A DNA stretch of 64,000 nucleotides from Belnapia moabensis DSM 16746. GTDB lineage: Bacteria; Pseudomonadota; Alphaproteobacteria; Acetobacterales; Acetobacteraceae. The notes under the pieces were generated by a model. The model made no database searches and was not told where the DNA came from. It was given only the letters and a program-made list of their open reading frames with translations. The DNA lies in the NCBI RefSeq assembly GCF_000745835.1, contig NZ_JQKB01000019.1, positions 1 to 64,000 on the forward strand. The letters are read 5' to 3'. The translations under genes were made by a program, and so were the position numbers. Below are positions 7,441 to 16,838 of the stretch, piece after piece (position 1 is the stretch's first letter; every line of letters starts with the position of its first letter).

Positions 7441-10400
7441 GCCGGTCCACGGAGCCGAAGCCGAGGCGCCGGCCGGAATGCGCCATCGCCATCCTGGGCG
7501 CCGCCTGCCGCCTGCCCGGCGCCCCCGATCTCGACGCTTTCTGGAGCCTGCTCGCCGAGGGCCGCGACGCCGTCACCGTCATCCCCACCGGGCGCTTCAA
7601 CCGCGACGCCTTCGCCCATCCGCGGCGTGGCGAGCCGGGCAAATCCTACAGCTTCGCCGCCGGAGTGCTCGACGACGTCACCGGCTTCGATGCCGCCGCC
7701 TTCGGCATCTCGCCCCGCGAGGCGGCGGAGATGGACCCGCAGCAACGCCTGCTGCTCGAACTCGCCGCCGAGGCGCTGGAGGATGCCGGTATCCCCGCCT
7801 CGCGCCTCGCCGGCAGCGGCACCGGCATCTTCATCGGCGGCTCGCTGACCGATTACGGCGACCTTCGCCTGTCCGACCCGGCGGGCGGCGACCGCTACTT
7901 CATGACCGGCAGCGCGCTGTCGATCCTCGCCAACCGCCTCGGCAATGTCTTCGACCTGCGCGGCCCGGCGCAAACCATCGACACCGCCTGCTCCTCCGCG
8001 CTCGTCGCCCTGCACTGGGCCTGCGAAGCGCTGCGCGGCGGCCGCATTCCGGCGGCGCTGGTCGGCGGCGTGAACATGCTGCTCACGCCCTTCCCCTTCC
8101 TCGGCTTCGCCCAGGCGGGGATGCTCTCGCCCACCGGCCGCTGCCACGCCTTCGACGCGCGGGCCGATGGCTATGTCCGCGCCGAGGGCGGCGGCATGGT
8201 ACCGCTCAAGCGCCTCGAGGACGCGCTGGCCGATGGCGATGCGATTCGCGCCGTCATCCTCGGCTCCGGCGTCAACGCCGCCGGCCGCACCATGGGCCTC
8301 TCCTTGCCGAGCGGTCCCGCCCAGGCCCGGCTGATCGAGCAGGTTTTGTCCGAATCCGGCGTCACCCCAGACCGCATCGGCTATTTTGAAGCGCATGGCA
8401 CCGGCACCGCTGCCGGCGACCCGCTGGAGGCCGGCGCGATCGGCACCGCCATCGGCCGCCACCGGTCGGAGCCACTGCCCATCGGCTCGGCCAAGACCAA
8501 TATCGGCCATACCGAGCCGGCCGCCGGCATGGTCGGCCTGCTGAAGGCCATGCTGATGCTGGAACGCGGCCGCATCCCGCCCTCGCTCCACCACGAGAAA
8601 CCCAACCCAGACATCGACTTCACCGGCCTCGGCCTCCGCGTGCCGGTAGCGGCGGAACCGCTCCGCCGCCGGCACCGCGCAGTGATCGGGGTGAACAGCT
8701 TCGGCTTCGGCGGCACCAACGCCTGCGCCTTCCTTACCGCCGCGCCGGCGACGGCGCCTATGGGCGGCGAGGCACCGGCCGCATTGCCCCCGCTGCTGCT
8801 CTCCGCCCGCAGCGCCGTCGGGCTGAAGGCGCTCGCCGTCCGCTGGCAGGGCGCGCTGGCCGCGACGCCCGCCCGAGCCCTGCCCGCCCTGCTGCGCGGC
8901 GCCGCCCGCCACCGCGACCTGTTGCCGCACCGCCTCGCCCTCCGCGGCACCGATCCAGCAAGTCTCGCCGAGGGTCTCGCCGCCTGGCGTGCCGGCGAAT
9001 CCGGCGCGGCCGCCGGCACCGCCGGCCCGCAGCGCGGAACCGCCTTCGTCTTCAGCGGCAACGGCGCACCCTGGCCGGGCATGGCCCGGTCCGCGTTTGC
9101 CGCCAGCCCCCGCTTCCGCGCCGCCATCGCCGACGCCGATGCCGCCCTCGCCCCGCTGCTCGGCTGGTCCGTCGCCGCGCAGATCGAAGCCGGTGTCACC
9201 GCCGAGGCCGTCGCCGTCACCGACCGAGCCCAGCCGCTGCTCTTCGCCGTCCAGCACGGCATCGTCGCGGCGCTGGCGGCCGAGGGCATCCGCCCTGCCC
9301 TCTGCCTCGGCCATTCGGTCGGCGAGATCGCCGCCGCCGCCGCCGCCGGCTTGCTACCGCTGCCCGAGGCAGCCCGTCTGGTCGTCGCCCGCAGCCGCCA
9401 CCAGCAGGCGACGCGTGGCCAGGGCCGCATGGCCGCCCTCGGCGCCACGGCCGAGGCGGCGCTGCCGGTCCTCGCCGAATGCGGACCCGGGCTGGAAATC
9501 GCAGCGATCAACGCCCCCGCGGCGATCACCGTCGCCGGGCCGGTCGATGCGCTGCATCGGCTCTCCCAGGCCGCGGCGGCGCGGCGCTGGAGCTACGTCG
9601 GCCTCGACCTCGACTATGCCTTCCACAGCGCGGCGATGGACCCGCTGCGCGACGGGCTGCTCGCCGACCTCGCCGGCCTCGCCCCAACCCCGCCCACCTT
9701 GCCGATGATCTCGACCGTCACCGGCGAGCCGCTCGGTGCTGATGCCTGCACCCCCACCCATTGGTGGCGCAACCTGCGCGAGCCGGTGCGCTTCCTCCCC
9801 GCGGTCGAGCAGGCGACCCGCCACGGCGCCGGCCTCTTCATCGAGATCGGCCCCAACCCGATTCTGCAGAGCTACTTGCGGGACGCGCTGCGCCAGGTCG
9901 GCTGCGAGGCCGGCATCCTCGCCAGCCTCACCCGGCGCAACGCGCCGGGTGACCCCTTTCCGGCCATCGCCGACCGCGCCTTCGTCCTCGGCGCCGATCC
10001 ACGCCAGGGCCCGGCCTATGCCGGCCCGGCCACCCGCCGCGGCCTGCCACTGACGCCCTTCGACCGCCAGCCCTACTGGCTCGCCCAGACGACGGAAGCC
10101 ACCCCCATTGCCCAGCCGCTGGCCGAGCACCGCCTGCTGGGCTTCCGTCGCGGGAACGAGCCCGGCCTCTGGACCCGGCATCTCGACACCGAGCTGGAGC
10201 CCTGGCTCGCCGATCACCGCCTCGCCGGCCAGCCGGTGCTGCCCGCCGCGGCCATGGCGGAGATGGCGCTGGCCGCCGCCCAGGCCTGGTATCCGGAGGC
10301 GCCGGCGCTGGAGCTGCGCGACCTCGCCATCCATCAGGCTATGCCGCTGGAGGCCGGGTCGTCGCGCGAAGTGAAGGCGACGCTCGACGCGGCCGGCGGC

Positions 10401-13400
10401 TTCGCCCTGTCGAGCCGCCGCCGCCTCACGGACGAGGCCTGGACGCTGCATGCCGAGGCACGCATCGCCACCCTCCCCCGCCTGCCCGAGGCCAGCGCCG
10501 AGCCATCCACCCCGCCGCGCTGCCTCGACCGCGCCGCGTTGCTGGCCCTCGCCGCCCGGCTCGGCCTCGATTACGGCCCCGCCTTCCAGTCGCTGGAAGA
10601 AGTGTCGGTCGATGCCGAGGCCGGCCTCGCCCGCGCCCGGCTGGTCCGCCCCACCGCGGCGCCGCCCGATGCCGGCTTCCTGCTCCACCCCGTCAGGCTC
10701 GACGGCGCGCTGCAAGCCCTGCTCGGCCTGCTGGCCGATGCGCCAGCCGAGCCCGGCACCGGCCTCGTCCCGGTCCGCATCGCCCGGCTGGTTCTGCGCC
10801 GCGGCGCCGAAGCCCCGGCGGCCGCCACCATCCGCCTGACCGAGCGCGGCAGCCGCAGCGCCGCCGCCGACCTCATCCTGCGCGACGCGACCGGCGGCGT
10901 GGTCGCGCTGCTGGAAGGATGCAGCTTCCTCAGTATCCGCCTGCCCGGCCGGCAGGACCCGCTCGACGGCGCCTTCCGCATCGCGCTGCTCCCCGCCCTC
11001 GGCAGCGAGCCGGCTGAGCCGCCCGACCTCGCAGTCCCGCTCGCCGCCGCGCTGCAGCAGGATGCGGCGCTCGATCTCGGCGAGACCGCGCTGCTGCTGG
11101 AAGGCTTCTGCGCCGCCGTCGCCCATACCGCGCTCAGCGTCGCCCCGACGACCGGCCCCTATGCGCGCATGCTGCTTGAGGCCCTAGCCCAGGACGGGCT
11201 CGCTGAGCCAGGCCCGCTCGGCCTGCAACCTGTCCCGGCGCCAGACCTGCCCGCTTCCGGGGAGATCTGGCGGCAGGTGCTGCTGGAACAACCCGACCTC
11301 GCGCAGGACCTTGCCTGGGCAGCGCTGGCGGCGGAGCAGTTGCCCCAGGCCCTTGCGCATCGCCTTGCCGGCGAGGCCGGCGCGCCGCCGCCGCCGCAAT
11401 CCGCCGGCTATGAGCGGCTCGCGCGGGTGCTGGCCGAAGCCGTCGCTGCCTTCGCCGCCGCCTGGCCCGCAGGCCGACCGCTCAGGGTGCTGGAGGTCGC
11501 GGCCGGCGCCGGGCCGCTCACCGCCCATCTGCTGCGGGTCCTGGCCGGCTGCGGCCGCCGCGTGCTGCTGACCGCGTCTCCGCTGCCGAGGCAGCCGCCG
11601 ATGCCGCTGCCGCCGGTGCCGGAGGGCATCGAATTTGCCGTCCAGCCATGGGACCTGGAGAGCCGCGACGTGCCGCCGCTCGCCGCCGACCTGGTGGTCG
11701 GCCTCGCCGCCGGGGCACGGCTGCAGCGCGGTACCGAGGTGCTCAGCCTGCTGCGCCAAGCCGCCGCACCCGGAGCGACCCTGCTGCTGGCCGAGCCGCT
11801 GCCCGGCTGGCTATGGAATTTCTGCTGCGGCCAGGAGCCGGGCTGGTGCGGCGCCGCGCCGCTTGCCCCTGCCGCTGCCTGGGCCGCTGCCCTCCCCGCC
11901 GAGGGCTGGACCGCACCGCTCGCCGAGCCGCTGCGGGCCGCTCCCTTCCCGGCCCTGCTGATCGGCGGTCGCGCCGCCACCGGGGCCATGCTGCTCGCCA
12001 CGCCGAAGCTCCGCCGCGTCCTTCTCTTTGCCGATGCTGCCATGGCCGGGCTGCGCCCCGCCATCGCCACCGCGCTGCAATCCCGCGGCGCCACCGTCAC
12101 CGGCGGCGGCTTGGCCGAGGCGGCCGCGCTGCCGCCCGATGCCCTCGCCGACAGCCTTGTGGTGGCGCTGGCCGGCGATGGCCGCAGGCCGGAGGAGATC
12201 GCCGCCTCACTCTCCGCCCTCTCCCGGCTTGCCGCCGCCGCTGAGGGCAGCGCGGCCGGCTTCTGCATCGTCACACAGGGTGGCCAGCAGCCGGATGCGC
12301 CCGGCACACGGCACGAGCCCGCCTCCGCCGCGCTCTTCGCTCTCGGCCGGGTGCTGGCCAACGAGCATCCCGGGCTGAAGCCCCGGCGGATCGACATCGC
12401 GCCACAGCTCGGCGCGGAGCAGGCCGCCCGCCGCCTCGCCGGCGAGCTACTGACCGAGCAGGACGACGAGGCCGAGGTCACCCTCACCGAAGGCGCCCGG
12501 CTGGTCCCCCGCCTGCGTCCCGGCCTGCCCGCTGCCCCACCCGCCGCTGGCCCGCAGCGGCTGGAAGTCCGCCAGCCTGGCCAGCTTGGCAGCCTGCATT
12601 GGACAGGCTTCTCCCTTGGTGCGCCCGGCCCCGGCGAGGTGGTGCTCCGAATCGAGGCGGCCGGGCTGAATTTCCGCGACGTGATGTGGGCCCAGGGCCT
12701 GCTGCCGGAGGAGGCGCTGCTGCCCGGATTTGCCGGCCCCAATCTCGGGATGGAATGCGCCGGGGTGGTCGAGGCGGTAGGCGAGGGCGTGGCGCTCCGC
12801 CTTGGCCAACGGGTCTTCGGCGTGGCACCCGCGGCGCTGGCCAGCCATGCCGCCAGCCGCGCCGAGGCTCTGGTGCCGATGCCGGAAGGGCTCGACCCGG
12901 TCGCCGCCGCCACCATCCCCGTCGCCTTCATGACCGCCGTGCATGCGCTGGAGGAACTGGCTCAGCTGGAGCCCGGCGAGCGCGTGCTGATCCATGGCGG
13001 CAGCGGCGCCGTCGGCCTCGCCGCCTTGCAGGTGGCGCTGGCCCGCGGCGCCCGCGTCGCGGTCAGCGCCGGAAGCCCTTCGCGCCGCGCCTTCCTCCAC
13101 GCCACCGGCGCTGAACTGGTGCTCGACAGCCGGGATGCCGGCTTCGCCGATGCCCTCCGCGCCGCTTGGCCGGAAGGGGTCGATGTGGTGCTGAACTCCC
13201 TCGCCGGCGCGGCCATGGAGCGCTCGCTTGGCCTGCTGCGCCCTTTTGGCCGCTTCATCGAGCTCGGAAAGCGCGACTTCGCCGAGGGCAGCCGCGTCGC
13301 TCTACGACCGCTCCGGCGGAACGCCACCTATTTCGCGGTCGATGTCGATGAGCTGGCCCACGCCCGGCCGGCGAAGGCGGCCCGGCTGCTGGCCGGCATC

Positions 13401-14711
13401 GCCGCCCGGCTGCGCGAAGGTGCAATCCGTCCCCTCCCCGCCGCCGCCCATGCGGCTACCGAGGTGGAGACCGCCTTTCGCGCCCTCCAGGCCGGTGGCC
13501 ACATCGGCAAGCTCGTGATCCGCCCGCCGGCGACGGCCGGCCGGGCCGAAGCCGCCTCGCCCCTCGACCGGGCGATGGAGGGCACCATCCTCGTCATCGG
13601 CGGCACCGGGGGCTTCGGCCTGGAGACGGCACGCTGGCTAGCGGCGCGAGGTGCGCGGCATCTGGCCCTGCTCTCGCGCCGCGGCGCAGCGACGCCGGGG
13701 GCGGATGCAGCGATCCGCGACCTGGCGGCCTGCGGCACCACCGCCTCGCTCTATCCCTGCGACGCCACCGACGCCGCGGCGCTGGAGCGGGTTTTGTCCG
13801 AAATCCGCACATCCTGCCCGCCCATTCGCGGCGTGATCCATGCCGCGGCAGTGATTGGCGATGGCGCGGCGGCGCTGCTCGACCCGGCACGGGCCGCGCC
13901 GGTGCTGGCGGCGAAGCTCGTCATCGCCGACAACCTCGACCGGCTGACCGCCCGCGATCCGCTGGATCTCTTCCTGATGTACTCCTCCGCCACCGTCGCC
14001 GTCGGCAATCCGGGCCAGGCCGCCTATGTCGCCGCCAATGCCGCGGTCGAGGCGCTGGCCCGCCGCCGCCGTGCCGCCGGCCGCCCGGCGATGGCGATCG
14101 GCTGGGGCCCGATCGCCGATGCCGGCATGCTGGCCGGGGATGCCGCCAAGACGGAAATCCTGGAGCGCCGCCTGGGCGTCGCCGCGATGCGGGCGGAGGA
14201 GGCGCTGGCCACCCTGCCCGCTCTGCTCGCCACCGATGCCGCCACTTCCGGCCTCGCCCGCATCGCCTGGTCGGCCGCCGGTGCCGCTCTCGCCATCCTG
14301 GCCGAGCCGGGCTTCGAGACGGTGCGCTGCCTCGCCGCCCCCGCCGGGGATGCCGCCGATCTCCGCGCCCAGCTGCGCGGCCTGGCGGAGGCGGAGGCGC
14401 TCGCCCTGCTGCGCGAGACCATGGCGGGCGAGTTGGCCCGCATCCTCCGCCTGCCAGCGCAATCCATCGGGGCCGAGGCGCCGCTCGCTGAACTCGGCCT
14501 CGACAGCCTTGGCGGGATGGAGCTGCGCACGGCGCTGGAGGGAAGGCTCGGCCTGGCCGTGGCGCTCGACGGGGTGGGCGACGGGCTGACGCTGAATGGG
14601 CTGGCGCGACGCATCCTAGTCCGGCTCCGGACCGGGCCGCGGGTGGATAGTGCCGAGGCCCTGCTCGCCGCGCATGAGCCCGAGGCCGCCGGGCTGGAGG
14701 ATGCGGCATGA
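7437..14711 (+). CDS. Highly reducing type I polyketide/fatty acid synthase (KS-AT-DH-psiMT-ER-KR-ACP), RkpA-like
   Basis: A 2424-aa single-module megasynthase. Ketosynthase: DTACSSAL with Cys185, HGTGT His320, KTNIGH His358. Acyltransferase: GHSVGEIAAA with Ser627 and a later YAFHS, fitting malonyl-CoA. Dehydratase: DHRLAGQPVLP (His927) and LDGALQALL (Asp1089). A methyltransferase-like segment near 1350 (VLEVAAGAG) looks degenerate. Enoylreductase: LNFRDVMWAQG and RVLIHGGSGAVGLAALQ near 1850. Ketoreductase: VIGGTGGFGLETARWLA near 2050, with SS at 2183-2184, Tyr2197 and Asn2201. Acyl carrier: ELGLDSLGGMEL with Ser2357. All reductive domains look intact, so repeated use would give a long saturated acyl chain. 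There is no thioesterase; the AOS enzyme next door is the natural off-loader. The longer frame from 6831 is an artefact through the glycosyltransferase. Confidence 0.9.
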   Translation: MSRSTEPKPRRRPECAIAILGAACRLPGAPDLDAFWSLLAEGRDAVTVIPTGRFNRDAFAHPRRGEPGKSYSFAAGVLDDVTGFDAAAFGISPREAAEMDPQQRLLLELAAEALEDAGIPASRLAGSGTGIFIGGSLTDYGDLRLSDPAGGDRYFMTGSALSILANRLGNVFDLRGPAQTIDTACSSALVALHWACEALRGGRIPAALVGGVNMLLTPFPFLGFAQAGMLSPTGRCHAFDARADGYVRAEGGGMVPLKRLEDALADGDAIRAVILGSGVNAAGRTMGLSLPSGPAQARLIEQVLSESGVTPDRIGYFEAHGTGTAAGDPLEAGAIGTAIGRHRSEPLPIGSAKTNIGHTEPAAGMVGLLKAMLMLERGRIPPSLHHEKPNPDIDFTGLGLRVPVAAEPLRRRHRAVIGVNSFGFGGTNACAFLTAAPATAPMGGEAPAALPPLLLSARSAVGLKALAVRWQGALAATPARALPALLRGAARHRDLLPHRLALRGTDPASLAEGLAAWRAGESGAAAGTAGPQRGTAFVFSGNGAPWPGMARSAFAASPRFRAAIADADAALAPLLGWSVAAQIEAGVTAEAVAVTDRAQPLLFAVQHGIVAALAAEGIRPALCLGHSVGEIAAAAAAGLLPLPEAARLVVARSRHQQATRGQGRMAALGATAEAALPVLAECGPGLEIAAINAPAAITVAGPVDALHRLSQAAAARRWSYVGLDLDYAFHSAAMDPLRDGLLADLAGLAPTPPTLPMISTVTGEPLGADACTPTHWWRNLREPVRFLPAVEQATRHGAGLFIEIGPNPILQSYLRDALRQVGCEAGILASLTRRNAPGDPFPAIADRAFVLGADPRQGPAYAGPATRRGLPLTPFDRQPYWLAQTTEATPIAQPLAEHRLLGFRRGNEPGLWTRHLDTELEPWLADHRLAGQPVLPAAAMAEMALAAAQAWYPEAPALELRDLAIHQAMPLEAGSSREVKATLDAAGGFALSSRRRLTDEAWTLHAEARIATLPRLPEASAEPSTPPRCLDRAALLALAARLGLDYGPAFQSLEEVSVDAEAGLARARLVRPTAAPPDAGFLLHPVRLDGALQALLGLLADAPAEPGTGLVPVRIARLVLRRGAEAPAAATIRLTERGSRSAAADLILRDATGGVVALLEGCSFLSIRLPGRQDPLDGAFRIALLPALGSEPAEPPDLAVPLAAALQQDAALDLGETALLLEGFCAAVAHTALSVAPTTGPYARMLLEALAQDGLAEPGPLGLQPVPAPDLPASGEIWRQVLLEQPDLAQDLAWAALAAEQLPQALAHRLAGEAGAPPPPQSAGYERLARVLAEAVAAFAAAWPAGRPLRVLEVAAGAGPLTAHLLRVLAGCGRRVLLTASPLPRQPPMPLPPVPEGIEFAVQPWDLESRDVPPLAADLVVGLAAGARLQRGTEVLSLLRQAAAPGATLLLAEPLPGWLWNFCCGQEPGWCGAAPLAPAAAWAAALPAEGWTAPLAEPLRAAPFPALLIGGRAATGAMLLATPKLRRVLLFADAAMAGLRPAIATALQSRGATVTGGGLAEAAALPPDALADSLVVALAGDGRRPEEIAASLSALSRLAAAAEGSAAGFCIVTQGGQQPDAPGTRHEPASAALFALGRVLANEHPGLKPRRIDIAPQLGAEQAARRLAGELLTEQDDEAEVTLTEGARLVPRLRPGLPAAPPAAGPQRLEVRQPGQLGSLHWTGFSLGAPGPGEVVLRIEAAGLNFRDVMWAQGLLPEEALLPGFAGPNLGMECAGVVEAVGEGVALRLGQRVFGVAPAALASHAASRAEALVPMPEGLDPVAAATIPVAFMTAVHALEELAQLEPGERVLIHGGSGAVGLAALQVALARGARVAVSAGSPSRRAFLHATGAELVLDSRDAGFADALRAAWPEGVDVVLNSLAGAAMERSLGLLRPFGRFIELGKRDFAEGSRVALRPLRRNATYFAVDVDELAHARPAKAARLLAGIAARLREGAIRPLPAAAHAATEVETAFRALQAGGHIGKLVIRPPATAGRAEAASPLDRAMEGTILVIGGTGGFGLETARWLAARGARHLALLSRRGAATPGADAAIRDLAACGTTASLYPCDATDAAALERVLSEIRTSCPPIRGVIHAAAVIGDGAAALLDPARAAPVLAAKLVIADNLDRLTARDPLDLFLMYSSATVAVGNPGQAAYVAANAAVEALARRRRAAGRPAMAIGWGPIADAGMLAGDAAKTEILERRLGVAAMRAEEALATLPALLATDAATSGLARIAWSAAGAALAILAEPGFETVRCLAAPAGDAADLRAQLRGLAEAEALALLRETMAGELARILRLPAQSIGAEAPLAELGLDSLGGMELRTALEGRLGLAVALDGVGDGLTLNGLARRILVRLRTGPRVDSAEALLAAHEPEAAGLEDAA

Positions 14712-14830
14712 GCACCGGCTTCGGCCTCAGCGCCAGCGCCCGCAACGCCCTGCTCAGCCGCCTGGCCCGACGCGGCGCGGCGCCGCCCCGGCCGCAGCGA
14801 CGCCGGCCGAATCGCCGGGACGCGACCTCG
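14708..14830 (+). other. Out-of-frame N-terminal leader of the AOS gene (apparent frameshift)
   Basis: The ATG at 14708 overlaps the PKS stop as ATGA and encodes MSTGFGLSASARNALLSRLA, the start expected for AOS enzymes paired with such synthases. The frame then becomes nonsense, while the enzyme proper continues in the frame one base back (ESPGRDLGTLPGMRDFETM). The switch falls within a GC-rich Ala/Pro linker at about 14780-14825 and fits a one-base loss. It could be a real mutation, a sequencing error or recoding. Confidence 0.55.
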
Positions 14831-14844
14831 GCACCCTGCCGGGG

Positions 14845-16038
14845 ATGCGGGATTTCGAGACGATGCGCGATGCCGGCGCCGCGCTGGGCATCGAGAACCC
14901 CTATTTCCGCCAGCATGACGGCGTGGCGGGCGGCCGCAGCAGCATCGGCGGTCGGAGCTATGTCAACTTCGCCTCCTACAACTATGTCGGACTGAACGGT
15001 GACCCGCGCGTCGCCGCCGCTGCCAAGGCGGCGGTCGACCGCTTCGGCGTCTCCGCCTCCGCCTCCGCCTCTCGCCTCGCCTCGGGCGAGCGGCCCATCC
15101 ATGCCGAGCTGGAAGCGGCGCTCGCTGCGCATCACCGCGCGGAGGCCTGCCTCACTTTCGTCAGCGGGCATGCGACCAATGTCACCGTGATCGGGCAACT
15201 GATGGGGCCGCGCGACCTCATCCTGCATGACCGGCTGATCCACAACTCGGTCGCCGAGGGAGCGCGGCTGAGCGGCGCCCGGCGCATCGCCTTCGCCCAT
15301 AACGACCGGGAGGCGGCGGAGCGGGAGCTTGCGGCGCATCGCGGCCGGCATGGCAGGGTGCTGGTGGTGATCGAGGGCCATTACAGCATGGATGGCGACC
15401 TGCCCGATCTCGGCCGCTTCGCCGCGCTGGTGCGCAAGCATGACGCGCTGCTGATGGTGGACGAGGCGCATTCCATCGGCGTGCTGGGTGCCACCGGCCA
15501 GGGCGTTGCCGAGCAATGCGGCGTCGATCCCAGCCTCGTCGATATCTGGATGGGGACGCTGTCGAAGACGCTCTCCTCCTGCGGGGGCTACATCGCTGGC
15601 CAGCGGCGGCTGGTGGACTGGTTGCGGCACACTTCACCGGGCTTCGTTTATTCGGTCGGGCTGGCGCCGCCGCTCGCCGCCTCGGCGCTGGAATCGCTCC
15701 GGCTGCTGCAAGGCGAGCCCTGGCGCGTCGCACGGCTACAGGCTAATGCGGCGCTCTTCCTTCGGCTCGCGCGGCAGGCAAGATTTGATACCGGAACCTC
15801 CGCCGGGCTCGGCATCGTGCCGATCATCCTCGGTAGTTCTCTGCGCGCGGCGCAATTGGCCGCTGCTGCTTTCGAGGGCGGCGTGAACGTCCAGCCGATT
15901 CTCTTTCCTGTGGTGCCGGAAGGGGCGGCGCGGCTCCGCTTCTTCCTCTCGGCCGAGCATACGACCGAGGATATCGAGCGCAGCATCGCCGTGCTGGCCG
16001 CGGCGCGGGACGGGCTGGCAACGCTGAAGGCCTCCTGA
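14845..16038 (+). CDS. PLP-dependent alpha-oxoamine synthase (AOS; BioF/SPT/RkpG-like)
   Basis: A fold-type I aminotransferase-like enzyme that condenses an acyl thioester with an amino acid and releases CO2, giving an alpha-amino ketone. Seen: NFASYNYVGLNGDPRV, SASASASRLASGERPIH, MVDEAHSIGVLGATGQG and GTLSKTLSSCGGYIAG with the PLP-binding Lys at about 241 counted from ATG 14845. The family is roughly 400 aa; this core is 397 aa. ATG 14845 is a conservative start, because the coupled start at 14708 is out of frame. Directly following the PKS, it most likely off-loads the ACP-bound chain, as proposed for RkpG beside RkpA in Sinorhizobium. The amino-acid partner cannot be told from the sequence. 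Confidence 0.85.
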   Translation: MRDFETMRDAGAALGIENPYFRQHDGVAGGRSSIGGRSYVNFASYNYVGLNGDPRVAAAAKAAVDRFGVSASASASRLASGERPIHAELEAALAAHHRAEACLTFVSGHATNVTVIGQLMGPRDLILHDRLIHNSVAEGARLSGARRIAFAHNDREAAERELAAHRGRHGRVLVVIEGHYSMDGDLPDLGRFAALVRKHDALLMVDEAHSIGVLGATGQGVAEQCGVDPSLVDIWMGTLSKTLSSCGGYIAGQRRLVDWLRHTSPGFVYSVGLAPPLAASALESLRLLQGEPWRVARLQANAALFLRLARQARFDTGTSAGLGIVPIILGSSLRAAQLAAAAFEGGVNVQPILFPVVPEGAARLRFFLSAEHTTEDIERSIAVLAAARDGLATLKAS

Positions 16039-16043
16039 CCGGC

Positions 16044-16805
16044 TTGCGCATCGCCCTCTTCACGCTGGAAAGCGCGCTCAGCGCCGAGGCGGTGGAGGCC
16101 TTCCTCCGCGCCCATGGCGACCGCGTGGTGCTGGTCGGCCGCTCCGACCCCTTCCGCCCGGGTGCGGGCGGGCCGGTAGGGCAGGCCTGGCGGCATCTCC
16201 GCCGCTCGGGGCCGCGGCTGCTGCCCTATCTCGCGGTGAACTACGCGCTTCATCCGGCACGAGGCCGGCTGGCCGGGTTCGGCCTGCCGGTGGTCGAGGT
16301 GGCGGATGTGAACGGGCCGGCGATGGCGGCGGCGATCCGTGCCGCACGGCCGGACCTGCTGGTTTCCTTGCACTTCGACCAGATCTTCGGTGCCGAGACC
16401 CTGGCCCTGGCGCCGCGAGGGGGGATCAACCTGCACCCCTCGCTGCTGCCGCGGCATCGCGGGCCGGTGCCGACCATCTGGGCTCTGGCCGAGCCGGAGC
16501 CATGCTTCGGCGTTACCGTGCACCGGCTGGTGCCCCGGATCGATGCCGGCGCCATTCTTGCCCAGCGGGAGGTGCCGCTCCCGCCCGGCACCACCGCCAG
16601 CGCTGCCGCCCGGGCGCTGCACCTGGCCGGCGTACCGTTGCTGGCGGAGGCCATCGCCCGTCCGAGTTTGGGACGGGAGGTGACGCCCCTGCCCTATTGC
16701 CCCTTCCCGCCGCCCGATCTGCTGCGGCGATTGGCACAGCAGCGGCGGCGCCTTGCAGATCGGAAGGATCTCCGTCTCGCGCTCCGCTTGGCTCGGCTGG
16801 ATTAA
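16044..16805 (+). CDS. Formyltransferase-family protein (Fmt/PurN-like catalytic domain)
   Basis: A 253-aa protein with the formyl-tetrahydrofolate transferase core: PDLLVSLHFDQIF, then INLHPSLLPRHRGPVPT with Asn129 and His131, then RIDAGAILAQREVPL with Asp167. These are the Asn-His-Asp residues used for formyl transfer. The C-terminal tRNA-binding domain of real methionyl-tRNA formyltransferase is absent. TTG 16044, six bases after the AOS stop, is the only good start. In this setting the likely substrate is an amine on the lipid or on an amino sugar; N-formylation of the AOS product is my inference. Some relatives have lost activity and act as hydrolases. Confidence 0.75.
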   Translation: MRIALFTLESALSAEAVEAFLRAHGDRVVLVGRSDPFRPGAGGPVGQAWRHLRRSGPRLLPYLAVNYALHPARGRLAGFGLPVVEVADVNGPAMAAAIRAARPDLLVSLHFDQIFGAETLALAPRGGINLHPSLLPRHRGPVPTIWALAEPEPCFGVTVHRLVPRIDAGAILAQREVPLPPGTTASAAARALHLAGVPLLAEAIARPSLGREVTPLPYCPFPPPDLLRRLAQQRRRLADRKDLRLALRLARLD

Positions 16806-16838
16806 GTTACGAATTTGCACTAAAAAGCTTGACCTTTC

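Noticed and set aside
7254-9314. 686-codon and similar Gly-rich frames antisense to the PKS
   Set aside because: Antisense shadows of the KS and AT domains with low-complexity translation.
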